Positions 10,354 through 21,713 of a stretch of 64,000 nt of DNA are shown one piece after another. Positions within the stretch are counted from its first letter, which is position 1; each line of letters opens with the position of its first letter. Under the pieces are notes generated by a model. The model ran no database searches. It worked only from the letters and a program-made list of their open reading frames with translations, and was not told the DNA's origin. Source of the stretch: Lepraria neglecta (lineage: Eukaryota; Ascomycota; Lecanoromycetes; Lecanorales; Stereocaulaceae); contig CM065646.1 of assembly GCA_033220425.1 (NCBI GenBank), forward strand, positions 193,501-257,500, given 5' to 3'. The position numbers and the translations under genes were made by a program.

Positions 10354-12782
10354 GTTGCCTCGCGCCTCTGTGAGGTAGGGTGAAAGCGTATGGATGAGGG
10401 AAAAAGAAGGAGTGAATTTCAAAACGAAACGACTCGAACACAATTCTCGTCTTGATGCAATTGCATGTGGCCTTAGCGAGTGGGTAGAGAACCCACGGGT
10501 TTATTTGAATTAATAGACCATAAGGTAACGTTATGTCAGTTACATTCGAGGAGAAGCTCGACCTACTTCATTTGTACAGCATTTTTGCAAGTTGAGAGAA
10601 TTCCAGAAATTTACTACTCATGGTGGTGAGGCTTAAGAACCTCGTGGCTTGTTGTCACCAATGGAGTGGCCTTTCTGCAAGCTAGACAGTTGACAGGAAA
10701 CGAACTACCGGCAGCTTGCATGCTTAGCACCCACGGCTGTCCTCTTCACGTTGGCTCGACTTACATACACAATGCAGGGGCTCGGATATGAGGTCTGGAC
10801 TCGAATATGGAATCAATGGCTTTGACGTTCTTCATGCAAGACCCCAGTTCTACTGGCAACTATCTCCATCTTCTTTTGTGTTCCAAGTTGCATTTGTCAG
10901 AGCTGAGAAATAATTTACAAGAGCTTGAGCGTGGACAGTGGTGAGAATTCGTTGGAGGGCGTGATAAGGGCTGTGCACATCTTGTTTTCCTTGCAGGTCT
11001 CAAGGGCACGCTAAAGCTTTCGGAACATGCGAACGATTCTCAACCAGATGAGAAGAGCATGGTGTCTTGTGTTTCTCTTGAGAGGATTGTCGCCCTTTTA
11101 ACCCATTGTGCTCGTTTCCAAAATGTCCTATTTTATTCAAGCCTCGAGGTTCTCATGGGCTTTATGGTGCAACCCAAAGCGGCCCCCGATGGGCGTACAC
11201 TCTACGATTAGCTGCTCAAGAAGCTCCATGTTTGTGAAGTGATTTGCTATAGTATTGCGGATAGGCGGGATTCTTTGCAGCACTCATATCAATCTGCCAT
11301 AGCCAGAGGAGGAAAGAACAACTGAAAGCCTCACCGCCAGCATGCAGGCAGCAGGAATAGGCCTGTGTTGACCGCATGTATAAAGAGAAGAGAGAACGAA
11401 GCCATGCATGGTTCTGACGCTGGCCCTGAAAATTGAACTGTCTCAAGCTCGAGGAAGCGAAAGGAACTGATTGTCACGGAAAGCAGAAGTTGGTGAAATT
11501 TCGAGCCTCCAAAGCTGAAAGCGCCATGCTAGTTAAGTCAGGCTTGCTGACCTACGACTTGAAGGTCCTTTTCAGCCAGGCAAGTTTCCTCTACGCATGA
11601 ATTGTACTCCACTCCCTCGCTAACACTCTATCATAGCAAAAGGTAATCACACATTGGGCCTTCGGTAGTTCGGTGTTTGTGAGTTCTCGGTTTTTCAGCC
11701 ACGTATTCTAACCCTAATGTTAAGCCAGATTGTACGGTACTCGTTCCACCTTTACTGCTGTCAAAAACAAGACACTTCCAGCTCTACTGTTAGCCAGAAG
11801 TACACCTTTCCCGCTCTAGTTCGCTGACATTCAAAGATTACCAGCTCCGCTTTATTGGAACACCCCTTTTAGCTCTACTGTTTTTGATATCGAGGCGGAT
11901 TTTAAGAAAAGGCGTTAAGACCGATAATGCACTATTGTACGACGAAAGGTCAATAATAATCGCATTGTTGGATGAGAACCACAGAGTTCTAAGCTAGACT
12001 ATAGCCATCAAGGACACTATGAGCTTTGCAAGTTTCAGCCGAGGCTGTTGTTATACTCCAATACAAGCAAGAAGTCAGAGATGCTGGAAGACTCGGAATT
12101 TTGAAGCGTCTGAATGGCTTGCATTTTACTAATAATATCCCGTCATTGCGAAAACTCGTGCTCCCCGTCCAATGTAGGTCCTCAGCGCATGGGATTGACA
12201 GGCTCTAAACGCAAGGTTCCCAGAGGATGACGACGACCGGCGCCCGCTCCCGCGGCTCCGGCTTCTCCACATAATCTCCATACCCCGGTCAAGCTTAGTC
12301 CGTGCCGATTAGGAAGGCGAATTTCGATCAACTCCAATCACAATCCTGGGATTGCCATTGACTTCACTGTCACTCCGCACGTCGACGAAATGTGCCGAGG
12401 TCTTTGTGGAGAAGAACATATTCTCCGGCACCGTTGCCAATTTAATCTGCTGCATGACTGCTTGACACTGTACAGCTGCAGAAATGATCAGGTTTTCGTC
12501 TTGCATATAATATATCCAGTGAGGGAGGTATTCAGTTCTTCAGCTGGTCTTGCACTTTTCATTATCGATAAAAAGAGAGTCACATGTTTCAAAGATTTCT
12601 AGGGCGGTAGATGTATGAGATCACTGCCGGAGGTTCGAGCCGTAGATCCGAACCCCATGGGGTCTCGAATATACTTTATATTCATCGTTTCTCTTTTCCT
12701 CGTTGCTCCTCGTCGCTCTCCTCTGCTATAGATCAATCTCATTTTATAGAGATCAACATAGAACAAGGCCACCACCAACAAG
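10354..12782. other. Long gene-free interval
   Basis: About 2.4 kb without a gene I can support. The only structure I notice is the degenerate 32-bp repeat at 11744-11895. Open frames such as those near 11216-11446 and 12309-12506 lack family features. Confidence 0.5.
11744..11895. repeat. Degenerate ~32-bp tandem repeat, five units
   Basis: Units begin near 11744, 11776, 11808, 11839 and 11868. They share a core of the form TTCCAGCTCTACTGTT with many substitutions. The register of 29-32 bp is held across the array. It could be an old minisatellite or the remains of an element. Confidence 0.5.
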
Positions 12783-14070
12783 ATGGCGAACATGGGCCGG
12801 TTGCAAACCAATGACTGTAAGAAGAACCACAACTTTGAAATATAGCTTCGTGCTGATAGGACAAAAGTGGAGATTGGTGCCACCGAGGCTGTCCAGCAGC
12901 ATTACTCGAGACACGTTGTTGCCACAAAGCCAGTATCTCAGAGGAAGCTCGACTTCGAGCATGCCAGGCCCCGATGGCTGAGAGAATGCATGGCTGAAGC
13001 CACAGGCGTCTTCTTCTACGTGTAAGCCCCCCCCCACGCTCTCTTCCCTCGAAGCATATACTAAAATCCCCCAGCTTCCCCGGTATCGCAGCCATCACCA
13101 CCTTCACCCTCAACGCGGCCTCCCCCCTTGGCGTCACAGCCTTCGGCGGCATCTTCCAAATTGGCTGGGGCTTCGCCATCGGTATCTCCTTCGCCATCAT
13201 CACCTGCGCCTCAACCTCCGGTGGACATTTCAATCCCGCAATCACGATCTGCTTCGCCGTCTGGCAAGGCTTCCCCTGGAGAAAAGTCCCATATTATATC
13301 TTCTCTCAGATCTTCGGCGCCTTCATGGCCGGCTTGTTGCTCATGGGAATGTACTGGCCCGAGATCCAGGCTTTCAAGACCGAGAGCATCACTGCTGGGA
13401 AGGGATTGGTTTATAACGGAGGGCCTGCTAGCATTCTCTGCACGTTCCCCAATCCCACTCAGACGTAAGTCTTGCTATCACTACATCAATCTACTCTGGG
13501 AGCATTCGGCTGATTACCAGGATAGAAACCTCGGCTACCTCTTCCTAACCGAATTCTTCGTCGACTCCTACATCGGCATCGTCATCTGGGCCTGTCTCGA
13601 CCCCGCCAACCCATTCGTCTCTGCACAAAGCGCTCCCTTTGCTATCGGTCTCGCATACGCAACTATGGTCTGGGGTTTCGCCGACATCGCCATCTCCACC
13701 AACTTGGCTAGGGACTTGGGTACTCGAATTGTCGCGGCTATTTTCTTCGGCGGAGAATCTTTCTCGTACCTTAACTACAGTTGGATTGCTATCTTGGTTA
13801 ATATTCCGGCTACGCTGTTTGCTACGGGGTATTATGAGTTCTTGATGAGGGATAGTTTGAGCAAGATTGCTAAGGGCCATGCGCTGCATGAACATGGGGA
13901 GGACGGCTTGCATAGGCATATTACTCGCACTGTAAGTCTTGGGATTGAGGAGTGAGACATGGAGAGAGGCTAATGAGTTTATGCAGGGCATGATTGAGAC
14001 TGGTTCTGCTAATGCTATTAAGGATGGCCAGAATGGCTCGGATGATCTTTATAAACAGGATACTGTGTAG
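12783..14070 (+). CDS. Aquaglyceroporin (MIP family)
   Basis: A membrane channel for water and/or glycerol. The core begins at WLRECMAEATGVFFYV and continues after an intron (about 13023-13072) with FPGIAAITTFTLNAAS. The first pore loop is GGHFNPAITI. The second is ISTNLARDLGTR, with Asn-Leu-Ala in place of the canonical NPA; a changed second NPA is familiar in fungal members. Six hydrophobic segments are visible. Introns follow TFPNPTQT and HITRT. The last exon ends KDGQNGSDDLYKQDTV. The start is the least certain part: ATG at 12783 with a GTTGCA donor at about 12799 keeps the frame into TKVEIGATEAVQQHYSRH, whereas the better-looking GTAAGA donor at 12820 does not. Confidence 0.82.
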
Positions 14071-14494
14071 ATGGTACCTGGATAAGCAGTATCAGTATGC
14101 TTTGCATATTCAGAGTGCAAGGTTTTGACATGAATGTATGGAGTATGCTGGTAAATAAATAGTTACTCTGCTTCTTTGCATATACTCTAGAAGCATTAGA
14201 AGCAATGGGAAAAGCAGATGTGGAGCATTTTTGGCTTTGTGTAAGAGCTTGTCAGCTCAAGTACTTCAGAGATCTTGCCATCGTACTAGTCAGAAGGTCC
14301 AGAGCAAAAACTTGTGGCCAACAGAATTCGAATGGTCGACTGTGAATATGAACATTTTGAATCGCTTTTGGCAGAGACCGCTGAACAACGAGATCTACAA
14401 TTCTATCACGCGTCCCGTCGGAGCTGTATCATTATCCACCAATCATCTGCAGAGTATCTTCTCAGCGAAGTGTTCGCTCGTTATGTATCATGAT
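14071..14494. other. Convergent 3' interval
   Basis: This lies between the ends of the aquaglyceroporin (+) and p23 (-) genes. No supported gene. Confidence 0.5.
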
Positions 14495-15407
14495 CTAGGA
14501 CACCTCTTCAATCTTAGCCGCAGGCTTGACCTCCTCAGCCTCCTCCTTCCCTTTGCCCTTAGCTTCCTCACCCTCAGCCTCTTCATCCTCAAGCTCTGGC
14601 ATTTCTTCGTCGTCGTCCTCTTCTTCGCCTTCGCCGCCAAGGCCGCCCATGTCTGGCATGCCACCGGCTCCACCGCCCAGCTTTGAGAAGTCTGTTGCAA
14701 GAGTTAGTACTTTCGTAATTGTCATAGCCGACGTCAAAACTCACCGATGCCACCGAAGCCACCATCGCCTCCCAAGCCATCCATACCAGGCATACCAGGC
14801 ATACCAGACATACCAGGCATACCGGCCCCGCCCATGCCGCCCATGCCGCCCATGCCCCCCATCTCATCGTCAGGCGCGGCATCTTGCTCATCCTCATCCA
14901 CCCACTGCGGTCCCATCATCAGCACACTGCTCCCAGTCTGTAATCCCACAAACTCAAACTCACCTTATCGAAATCCGTCTTCAAGAAATGCATCTTCTTG
15001 CTATCCTTCAACAGCCTCGGCCAGTACTCCTCCTTCATTTCCTTCTTCCGGAGCTTGAACATCACATCCCTACTCGTGTGATGTGTCTGGCTCTTCTCCA
15101 CGTCAATCTCGTCGTAGAATTGGAGCTCGACATGGTAGGTTGTTTTCTTGGTGTCTGAGTGGCCGGTGAAGGTGAGAGAGGTGGGTTTTAGGTCGAGCTT
15201 GAAGGATTTGTCGGGGACGTCTGGGGCAGCAATTGTGAGGAAGATGTAGTTCTTTTCGGCATCGGTCTTGGAGGATCGTTGGGCCCAGACGACTGTTTTG
15301 AAGAGGAGGGTCAGTAATTTGTGGTTGAAAATTCATTGGTAGTGTGTGAGGCTGCTGTGCGTGGGTGGTTACTTACCCTCTGGTGTGGTCTGAGTTGCTT
15401 CTGACAT
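14495..15407 (-). CDS. Hsp90 co-chaperone p23 / Sba1 / Wos2
   Basis: p23 binds the ATP-bound closed form of Hsp90 and slows its ATPase. Four exons join from MSEATQTTPEG at 15407. The CS-domain beta sandwich follows: WAQRSSKTDAEKNYIFLTIA, then LDLKPTSLTFTGHSDTKKT and YHVELQFYDEIDVEKSQ. The p23 signature YWPRLLKDSKKMHFLKTDFDKW spans an intron before WVDEDEQDA. The C-terminal tail has a GGMGGMGGMGG and PGM repeat and then a very acidic end (GEGEEEDDDEEMPELEDEEA), as in fungal Wos2/Sba1 proteins. The last intron lies between GGIG and DFSKLGGG. The tail repeats sit next to an intron, and I read them as coding because the frame is kept throughout. Confidence 0.93.
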
Positions 15408-15860
15408 GGTCACGATGTAAGCTCTAGCTAGGTAATGGTGTCTAGGATGAGAGAATTTAAAGCTGCGAGATGTGTGGTTGTGAGAAAGCAAATGCTGAGA
15501 GTGAAGATCTTAGTGGATCTGTTTGGTAGCGCCATATCATCATAAGGCTGAAGCTCGTTTAGAAGACTGGAGAAAATGATGGAACCAGGGTCCATTTTGA
15601 GCTGGGATGCTGGGATGAATGAATGCCACATTGGAGATATCTTCTGATGGAAGGAAGAAGAGTTCAAGGCAGTGTCGAAGTGCTTCTCGCCTCTATAAGC
15701 ACATTCCAATATGTATCTACGTATTGTAAATTTGGCTTAGCGCCGAAGTTGCCGAGATATTGAATCGCCAGAGCTGCTGCCTCTACAAACACAATCATGA
15801 CGAGGCTATCATAGCGAAACCTAATACTGTCTCTCAATCTTCATCTCATTTCCACCGACC
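15408..15860. other. Divergent promoter interval
   Basis: The shared upstream region of p23 (-) and VPS24 (+), 453 bp. No further element recognised. Confidence 0.5.
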
Positions 15861-16591
15861 ATGGAGTCAATCAAAGCTGTCTTCTGGAAGCCAGACCCAG
15901 CGGCGCAGGTCCGCCTCTCTACCCATGACATAGCCAACATGACACTGATCCCCCATAGATGCGGAAATGTAACAGCCTCATACGCTCGAATACCCGGAAA
16001 CTCGAGCGTGACATAAATCAACTAAAGGTCCTTGACCAAAAGACCCGCCAATACATCCTCCAAGCCTCGAAACGAGGTCAACGCAACCCTTCCCAAGCCA
16101 AACAGGCAGCACAAGAGACCCGTACATTTGCAAAAGAGCTGATAAGGATACGGAAGCAGAGCTCGCGGCTTGCTACGAGTAAGGCACAGCTACAGAGCGT
16201 ACAGATGCAGGTGAACGAAGCGTTCTCTGTTCGGAAGATCGAGGGTAGCATTAAGGCTTCTACGGGGATCATGAAGGATGTCAATACACTTGTGCGATTA
16301 CCGGAGCTTACGGGCACGATGAGGGAGTTATCACAGGAGTTGATGAAGGCGGGGATTATTGAGGAGATGGTGGGTGATAGTCTTCCTGATGACGAGTTAC
16401 TGGAGGGTGAAGACGAGGAAGCGGAGACGGAGGTTGATAAGGTGCTTGGGGAGATACTACAGGGCAAGCTGCCAAAGGTGAAGGTGGATGAGAAGCCGGT
16501 GGAGGAGCCTGAGGTTCCAGAGGAGGACATGGAGGACCAAGAGGCTACGCTGGAGGAGATGAGGGGGAGGTTGGAGGCTTTGAAGAGTTGA
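15861..16591 (+). CDS. VPS24: ESCRT-III subunit Vps24 (CHMP3)
   Basis: A Snf7-family protein that co-assembles with Vps2 and Snf7 into membrane-remodelling filaments on endosomes. The first exon is short, MESIKAVFWKPDPAAQ, and a ~50-nt intron with a GTCCGC donor leads into MRKCNSLIRSNTRKLERDIN. The basic N-terminal helices run to about residue 80, then a helical core ending with GTMRELSQELMKAGIIEEMV. The acidic linker (LLEGEDEEAETEVDK) comes next. The C-terminal helix MEDQEATLEEMRGRLEALKS fits a MIT-interacting (MIM1-type) motif that recruits Vps4. The order and length, about 227 residues, are normal for the family. Confidence 0.93.
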
Positions 16592-17387
16592 GAGGGTCCT
16601 CTGAATTGCGCGACTTATGCCGATCAATGATTACATGCCATTCTGGACTGCTGCCTGCAAATGGCTATCTTTGAGGGGGTACGAACCGGAAATCTGAGGG
16701 GTTCAGGCGTTGGGAGGAAGTGATACAAGCGGAATTTTCTGGGTAGATATCCGCAGGGGCGCACGGCGTCGAATGTGAAAAAGACATGAAACTGTACAAT
16801 GGGTGTTACAAGCATCGTTGCGTCAATAGCTAGTGAATTACTCTGTGAATGAATACAGACTACGTCCACCGGCCTTCTCATTCTTTGCCTTCATATTCGG
16901 TGTGAAGCTGAATCGGGACTAGCGTATAGTTCCTTAGCGCTGGCCGATGTGCTCCTTCTCAAAAAGCCGCAGCCTGTCAGCCTTTCCTTCTTCTTCATCA
17001 ACTTCACCCAACACTGCCTCCACATCGACACTTCATCATCTTCACAGCCTTCACAATATCAACTACCATCTTCACTTACTCATTTATTGAGCGAGCGGCC
17101 TCTTGCCATACATAAGCCACATTAAACACTTCACCAGCCGACACGCGCAGCAACACACATCTCGCAAGCCCTCACTGCATAAGTCTTCCATCAACCACAG
17201 CCTCGCTCTTGTAAGCACACCATCTACAGCCACTGCATCAGGCGGATAGCTCGCTCTTGCTATCGAGATCGCGACTTGATACCATCTCCGCCTCCCTCTT
17301 CTACCGTCGATATCAGCCATCCTAACCTACTCCTCTTCATCAGCCAGGAACACTCCTCGAACCTCTCAACACTCACATCATCTCAAA
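16592..17387. other. Promoter interval of YRA1
   Basis: About 800 bp. The stretch from 16970 is rich in C and T with many short CTTC/CATC tracts, typical of the 5' leader of a strongly expressed fungal gene. No gene supported. Confidence 0.5.
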
Positions 17388-19475
17388 ATGTCTGGAAAGC
17401 TCGACAGATCCTTAGACGAGATTCTCAGCACTCGTCGCAATACTGCCGGCCGTCGTGGTGGACGAGGCCGTCGCGTACCAAATGGAACTAGGACTACTAC
17501 CGCAGCTCCATCGGGTGGAATCCAGAAGGGTACAAGAGGTGCCAAGGTGGCTGCGAAGGGTGCAGTACCAAGTGGTCCGGCAGCTGGGAGCGGAGACTCC
17601 AAGATCATCGTGAGCAACTTGGTAAATATGCCTACATTCCTCCATAGTACAACACGTTCTAACTTCTCTAGCCTTCCGATGTGAGCGAGGTCCAGATCAA
17701 GGTATGTTGAACTTGAGGCCATCCACGTCTTGGACTTTCCTCGACGATCCTTCTCTGAAATCGATTTTGCCGCCCTATTCGATTGTTCATGGAGCGACTA
17801 CATTTCCTTTCACGGTGCACCGATATCTTGAGTGGTGATAAATATACAAGAAGGCGGATCTTGTCCTCTCCTCCTTCCATCAAGCTTTAGCTCGCTTTTC
17901 CCAAGCATGACGCAAAGCTATGATGATGAGAAGTTGAGTTTCACACCAAAGACCTGCAATAACCTTGCTGTGAAGTATGCTCTGTCTGGCAAACAGTCTG
18001 CTCCAGCTTAAGGGCAGATCGTGAAGAGAGATAATTCCTGTTAGTATGGAGGTGAATGTCGAGAGTATCTACCTTATCCACGTCGTGATTCATATGGCTT
18101 CGAGCATCAGCGAGCAAAGCAGCGAGAGCATAGCAGCGAGAGCATAGCAGCGAGAGCATAGCAGCAAAAGCAAAGCAGCCCATGAAGATCCATACCCAAG
18201 CACACGAGCGAGCTATTCCTGACGTCGAAAAAACCAACGAATTCCTCGTCCAAGAAAGCATAATGCTCTCAATTGTGGCTCTATACCTCTGTACACGCTC
18301 GGTACTTTGATTATGGCAACTCGGACTCTGACGAAATGAGCCGGTCAACATCCTATCCGCGTGCAACGGTACAAGCAAGACCTTTTTGGAGGAAGTCACA
18401 CTCTCGTTCAACGATGATGGTCCGGCATGAGAAGGCAGCTCTGGCCTTCAATCCGCCTCCGAAGCCTCCAACCCGACCGACAAGTCCAGCCAACATGACG
18501 GTGCACCTTGTTATATCGAGGTATATAGTTGATGGGGTATATTGACCTGGGATTTTTTTTGACGGGCCTTCAATACAACGAACGTACCGGGACAACGGCC
18601 TCCTTGGACGACTGGAAACACCATCGACGTGGGGCTACATCTGGCCTCTTCCTGGTTGCCTGGCTTCCTATGCACTGAACATGGCTTACTAACCTTACTA
18701 ACGCTCGCTGCTCGCTCGCTGATGCTCTGTTGCCTTAGGCTCGTTCGCAATCTGACATACGTGCAATACAACTTTGACGGCATACCAGTGGACTGACTCG
18801 ATACCCTCTCTCTCTACTATAGGAATACTTTGGCAAATCTATCGGACCTGTCAAGAAAGCACTGCTTACCTACGGCCCGACTGGCGTCAGCCGTGGTGTT
18901 GCAACCATCATCTTCAGTAAGCCAGGTAGCGCCCAAGCTGCTTTCCAGCAGCTCAACGGTGTTCAAGTGGATAAGCGTCCAATGAGGGTACGGATCCCAG
19001 ATTTCCACATCCGCCATCAACGTCGCTCACATATTGCCAGGTCGAGATTGTCGTCAACGCCTCCAGCGCTGCAGGTGTCCCCGTCAAAGGTTTGGGTGAT
19101 CGCATCGCGTAAGTGCAAAATCCGCAGACTACGCTCTCTACATTCAATGCTGACGGTATACAGTCAACCGAAGAACCAGCCGAAGTCAGCCACCGCTAAG
19201 CCCGTGACCAACGGCACAACAGCACGTGGAGGAAAGCCCCGTGGACGTGGTGCACGTCGTGGACGCAACGCAGGCCGTCCGAAGGCGAAGACAGCCGATG
19301 AGCTGGACGCGGAAATGGTTGACTACTTCGATGCCAATGCGGCCAACGGGACTACGGCTACAACCAATGCCAGCGCCGCTCAACCCATTACAAATGGTGG
19401 CGAGGGAATGGACGAGATTTCAGTCTGTTCCACTAAGCCATTATTATCTATAGCCTGCTAACCATGCTTTAGTGA
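17388..19475 (+). CDS. YRA1: mRNA export adaptor Yra1 / ALYREF, with a 1.1-kb intron
   Basis: This TREX-associated RNA-binding protein hands mRNA to the Mex67-Mtr2 export receptor. It starts with the conserved N-box MSGKLDRSLDEILSTRR and an RGG-rich linker. The RRM is split over exons: SKIIVSNL, then PSDVSEVQIK, then after a 1121-nt intron (17702-18822) EYFGKSIGPVKKALLTYGPT and GVSRGVATIIFSKPG, then VDKRPMRVEIVVNASS. The C-terminal region is Arg/Gly-rich (ARGGKPRGRGARRGRNAGRP) and ends in the conserved MVDYF and GMDEI box. After GMDEIS the frame either runs on for 10 residues to TAA at 19459-19461, or a 61-nt intron (GT at about 19422, CTAAC, TTTAG at 19472) brings TGA directly after the Ser codon. 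I prefer the second, because homologues end in this box. Confidence 0.92.
17702..18822 (+). other. Long intron of YRA1
   Basis: The donor is AAG|GTATGT and the acceptor CTACTATAG|GAATAC. At 1121 nt it is about ten to twenty times longer than the other introns in this window. It holds a 14-bp tandem repeat at 18119-18160 and no convincing separate gene. In budding yeast the YRA1 intron is also long and mediates autoregulation; whether that holds here is an inference. Confidence 0.85.
18119..18160. repeat. 14-bp tandem repeat, three units
   Basis: Three identical units of GCAGCGAGAGCATA stand head to tail, with degenerate AGC-rich copies on both sides (about 18100-18180). The array lies inside the long YRA1 intron. 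Confidence 0.85.
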
Positions 19476-20199
19476 GTAACGAATTGGAGGTTTGAAAGGG
19501 GAGGAAACGGATATGAAACATGATAGATTGTGAAGGACTGAACAACTCGTGCACATGGAAGGGCTAGGGCCTATCAGATACATTCACATTTCTCTTTTTC
19601 ACTTTGTGGTCTGTATCACTACGCTGGCTGGGGCTTGCACATGCTGTGCTATGGTGCTAAAGCTTGAGGATCACGAGGGCAATATTTTCTTCGGATTTTT
19701 CCGAGGGTCTCCATAGGTTCGTAAGACTGCATACTCAACGAAACATGTTCATTTTGTCATAAATACGCTTGCATGCACGTGAAATTGCCCAGAAATAATA
19801 TCTGAATGTCGACCGGTCACATCACATCACTATTTCGTTTTGCACAGAGTGCCAACGTATGTTTCTTGTCTCAACGAATGTGTAACAAGAATTCAGCTTC
19901 AACCACTGCCAGTCTATCATATCTGCGGCTCGTCTACCACTGAAAGTTACCATCGAACAGCTTCAAAAGCGTATCCCTTTTACATTTTCGTTACTCAGGT
20001 ACTATAAAAGCTATTCAGATGGCGCAGCAGAAAGGAGTAAAGCTGTGACTCCAGAATTTCTAGCGTGCAAGAGCTGTAAAGGTGGCATATAGATAACATC
20101 AGAAGTTAGCATATAGCACTTTTCAACCGCGAACTGCACTGCTGAATTAACATGATTTAAAACCCTGATCAGACTTTTCTCAAGACTGTATAAGCTGCC
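19476..20199. other. Gene-free interval
   Basis: The 3' flank of YRA1. No supported gene. Confidence 0.5.
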
Positions 20200-21713
20200 A
20201 AGTTGGCGGATTGACAGTATCTAAAGCTGGGATCTGTCCATTTAGTAGCGCCATGCCCGTATACGGGGCTCCACAAAAGAATCATTCAGCGAAACATCCC
20301 GATGCTCAAACATTGAAGGACGCCCTATGGTCCAGCCAGAATAGATTTGTCAATGCGAAGGGCGAATTTGGCAATACAATTTTGAGACATGAGGGAAGCT
20401 TCAAAGCGAGGGCGCTCCAACCTGCTCCTAGCTCCCAGATCAATAGAGGTACCTTAGATATTGAACCGATGTATAATGTGAGGTCTCGGAGTGGGGGAGC
20501 TGCAAGGAAAGCTCCAGCTGAGACCTCCGGTGTTGGTGTCGCTTTTGACAGATCCCTGAACCTGAGAGTAGTAGTACGTGGATACCACAGGGTCTACGTC
20601 AATTTCGGTGGATCCTTCCGTATCTAATAATCATGCCACGTTGATGATATCACATGGTGTGGCTGTGCAGTATTTCTGGGAGGTCTGAAAGGGGTAGCAC
20701 AAACCGAATGTCATGCTTTGAAGGAACGGACCAGGGTGAACAGGGGAGCCTTCAGGAACATCGCCAAGGATAAATGCGATATTGTCCACCTACCACCGGC
20801 CGCTAGCATTGTTCACTGGGGTTGTGTAGAGGTTACCGTTATATTTGCTAGGATCGATATGTCCAAAGTCAATTTCGGCTATGTCCCCATCGGTTTGCGG
20901 AACGAAGTTGACAGTGAAAAGAGGGGCAGGCAAGGTGTTTATAAGACGTTCCACGAAGCTAGGCTGCTGCGGCGTAGCTATTGTTATGATGAGCCGATTT
21001 CTCGATAGACAAAGTTCTGTTGATTACGTACCCTAGTTGAGAGATTAGAAGCCCAAGCCTAGTACTACGCCAGCTTCTAAATTTGCCCCAGAATCTGATC
21101 CTGACACGCCAGCTTGCGTGGCTACTTCGACACCCGTGTTTGTTACAACGCTGTCTGAACACTGACTGTATCAAAAACAAGGTTTCCAGAAGCGCCAAAG
21201 CCGTAGTCGTAGTTAATATCGAAACTGCCTTCCACCCTGCAATTCGATGTAGAACCAACAGTACAGGCATAAGTGTTTTGAATAGTCGCTTTAGGAGGGG
21301 TTGGGCCTGGCGGGGGAACGTAGGCCGAACTAGCACCATAGACCTATCTGTTCTCGTCAGTTCTGTGCAAGGTTGTGGGGCAATCGTGGAGCACCCGGTA
21401 CATACAAGTCCGAAGAGCCAGTATCAACCGATAGATTAAATGGTTTGCCCCCAATTAGCACTTCTGTCAACCAATGTTGATAACAATTACTATTGACGCC
21501 TGCCGCACTACTACCAGCGGGTGTTGAATATGTGATGTCGGTGCCGGGGACCACTAGGTTTGCGCCGGGTCCAGAGATATACTCTGCCTGTCCTATGACC
21601 GGATCTGCAAGTGGCTGTACAGGAGCTGCTGGTGACTAAGCACAGCGATGAAAATAAAGCGAGAGAGGAAGCAAAAGGCCGGAAAATGATGTACGGGACA
21701 TACAAGACATCAT
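20200..21713 (-). pseudogene. Broken secreted aspartic protease (A1, pepsin-like)
   Basis: From ATG at 21713 there is a leader (MMSCMSRTSFSGLLLPLSLY) followed at once by TAG. The body then reads GGKPFNLSVDTGSSDLYVPG, holding the first catalytic DTGS motif. Further on are CRVEGSFDINYDYGFGASGN and LVFDTVSVQTAL, where TAA interrupts. After one frame change comes a GLGF block that also ends in a stop. QQPSFVERLINTLPAPLFTV and EIDFGHIDPSKYNGNLYTTP follow in another frame, and a STYYSQVQGSVKSDTNTGG block lies near 20540-20600. At least four stops or frame changes separate clear family blocks, so no active enzyme can be made. The 3' boundary is approximate. Confidence 0.8.

Noticed and set aside
14526-15158. 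210-codon plus-strand frame rich in Ser, Pro and His
   Set aside because: It is the antisense shadow of the acidic and Gly/Met-rich tail of p23, whose minus-strand exons fit the family exactly.
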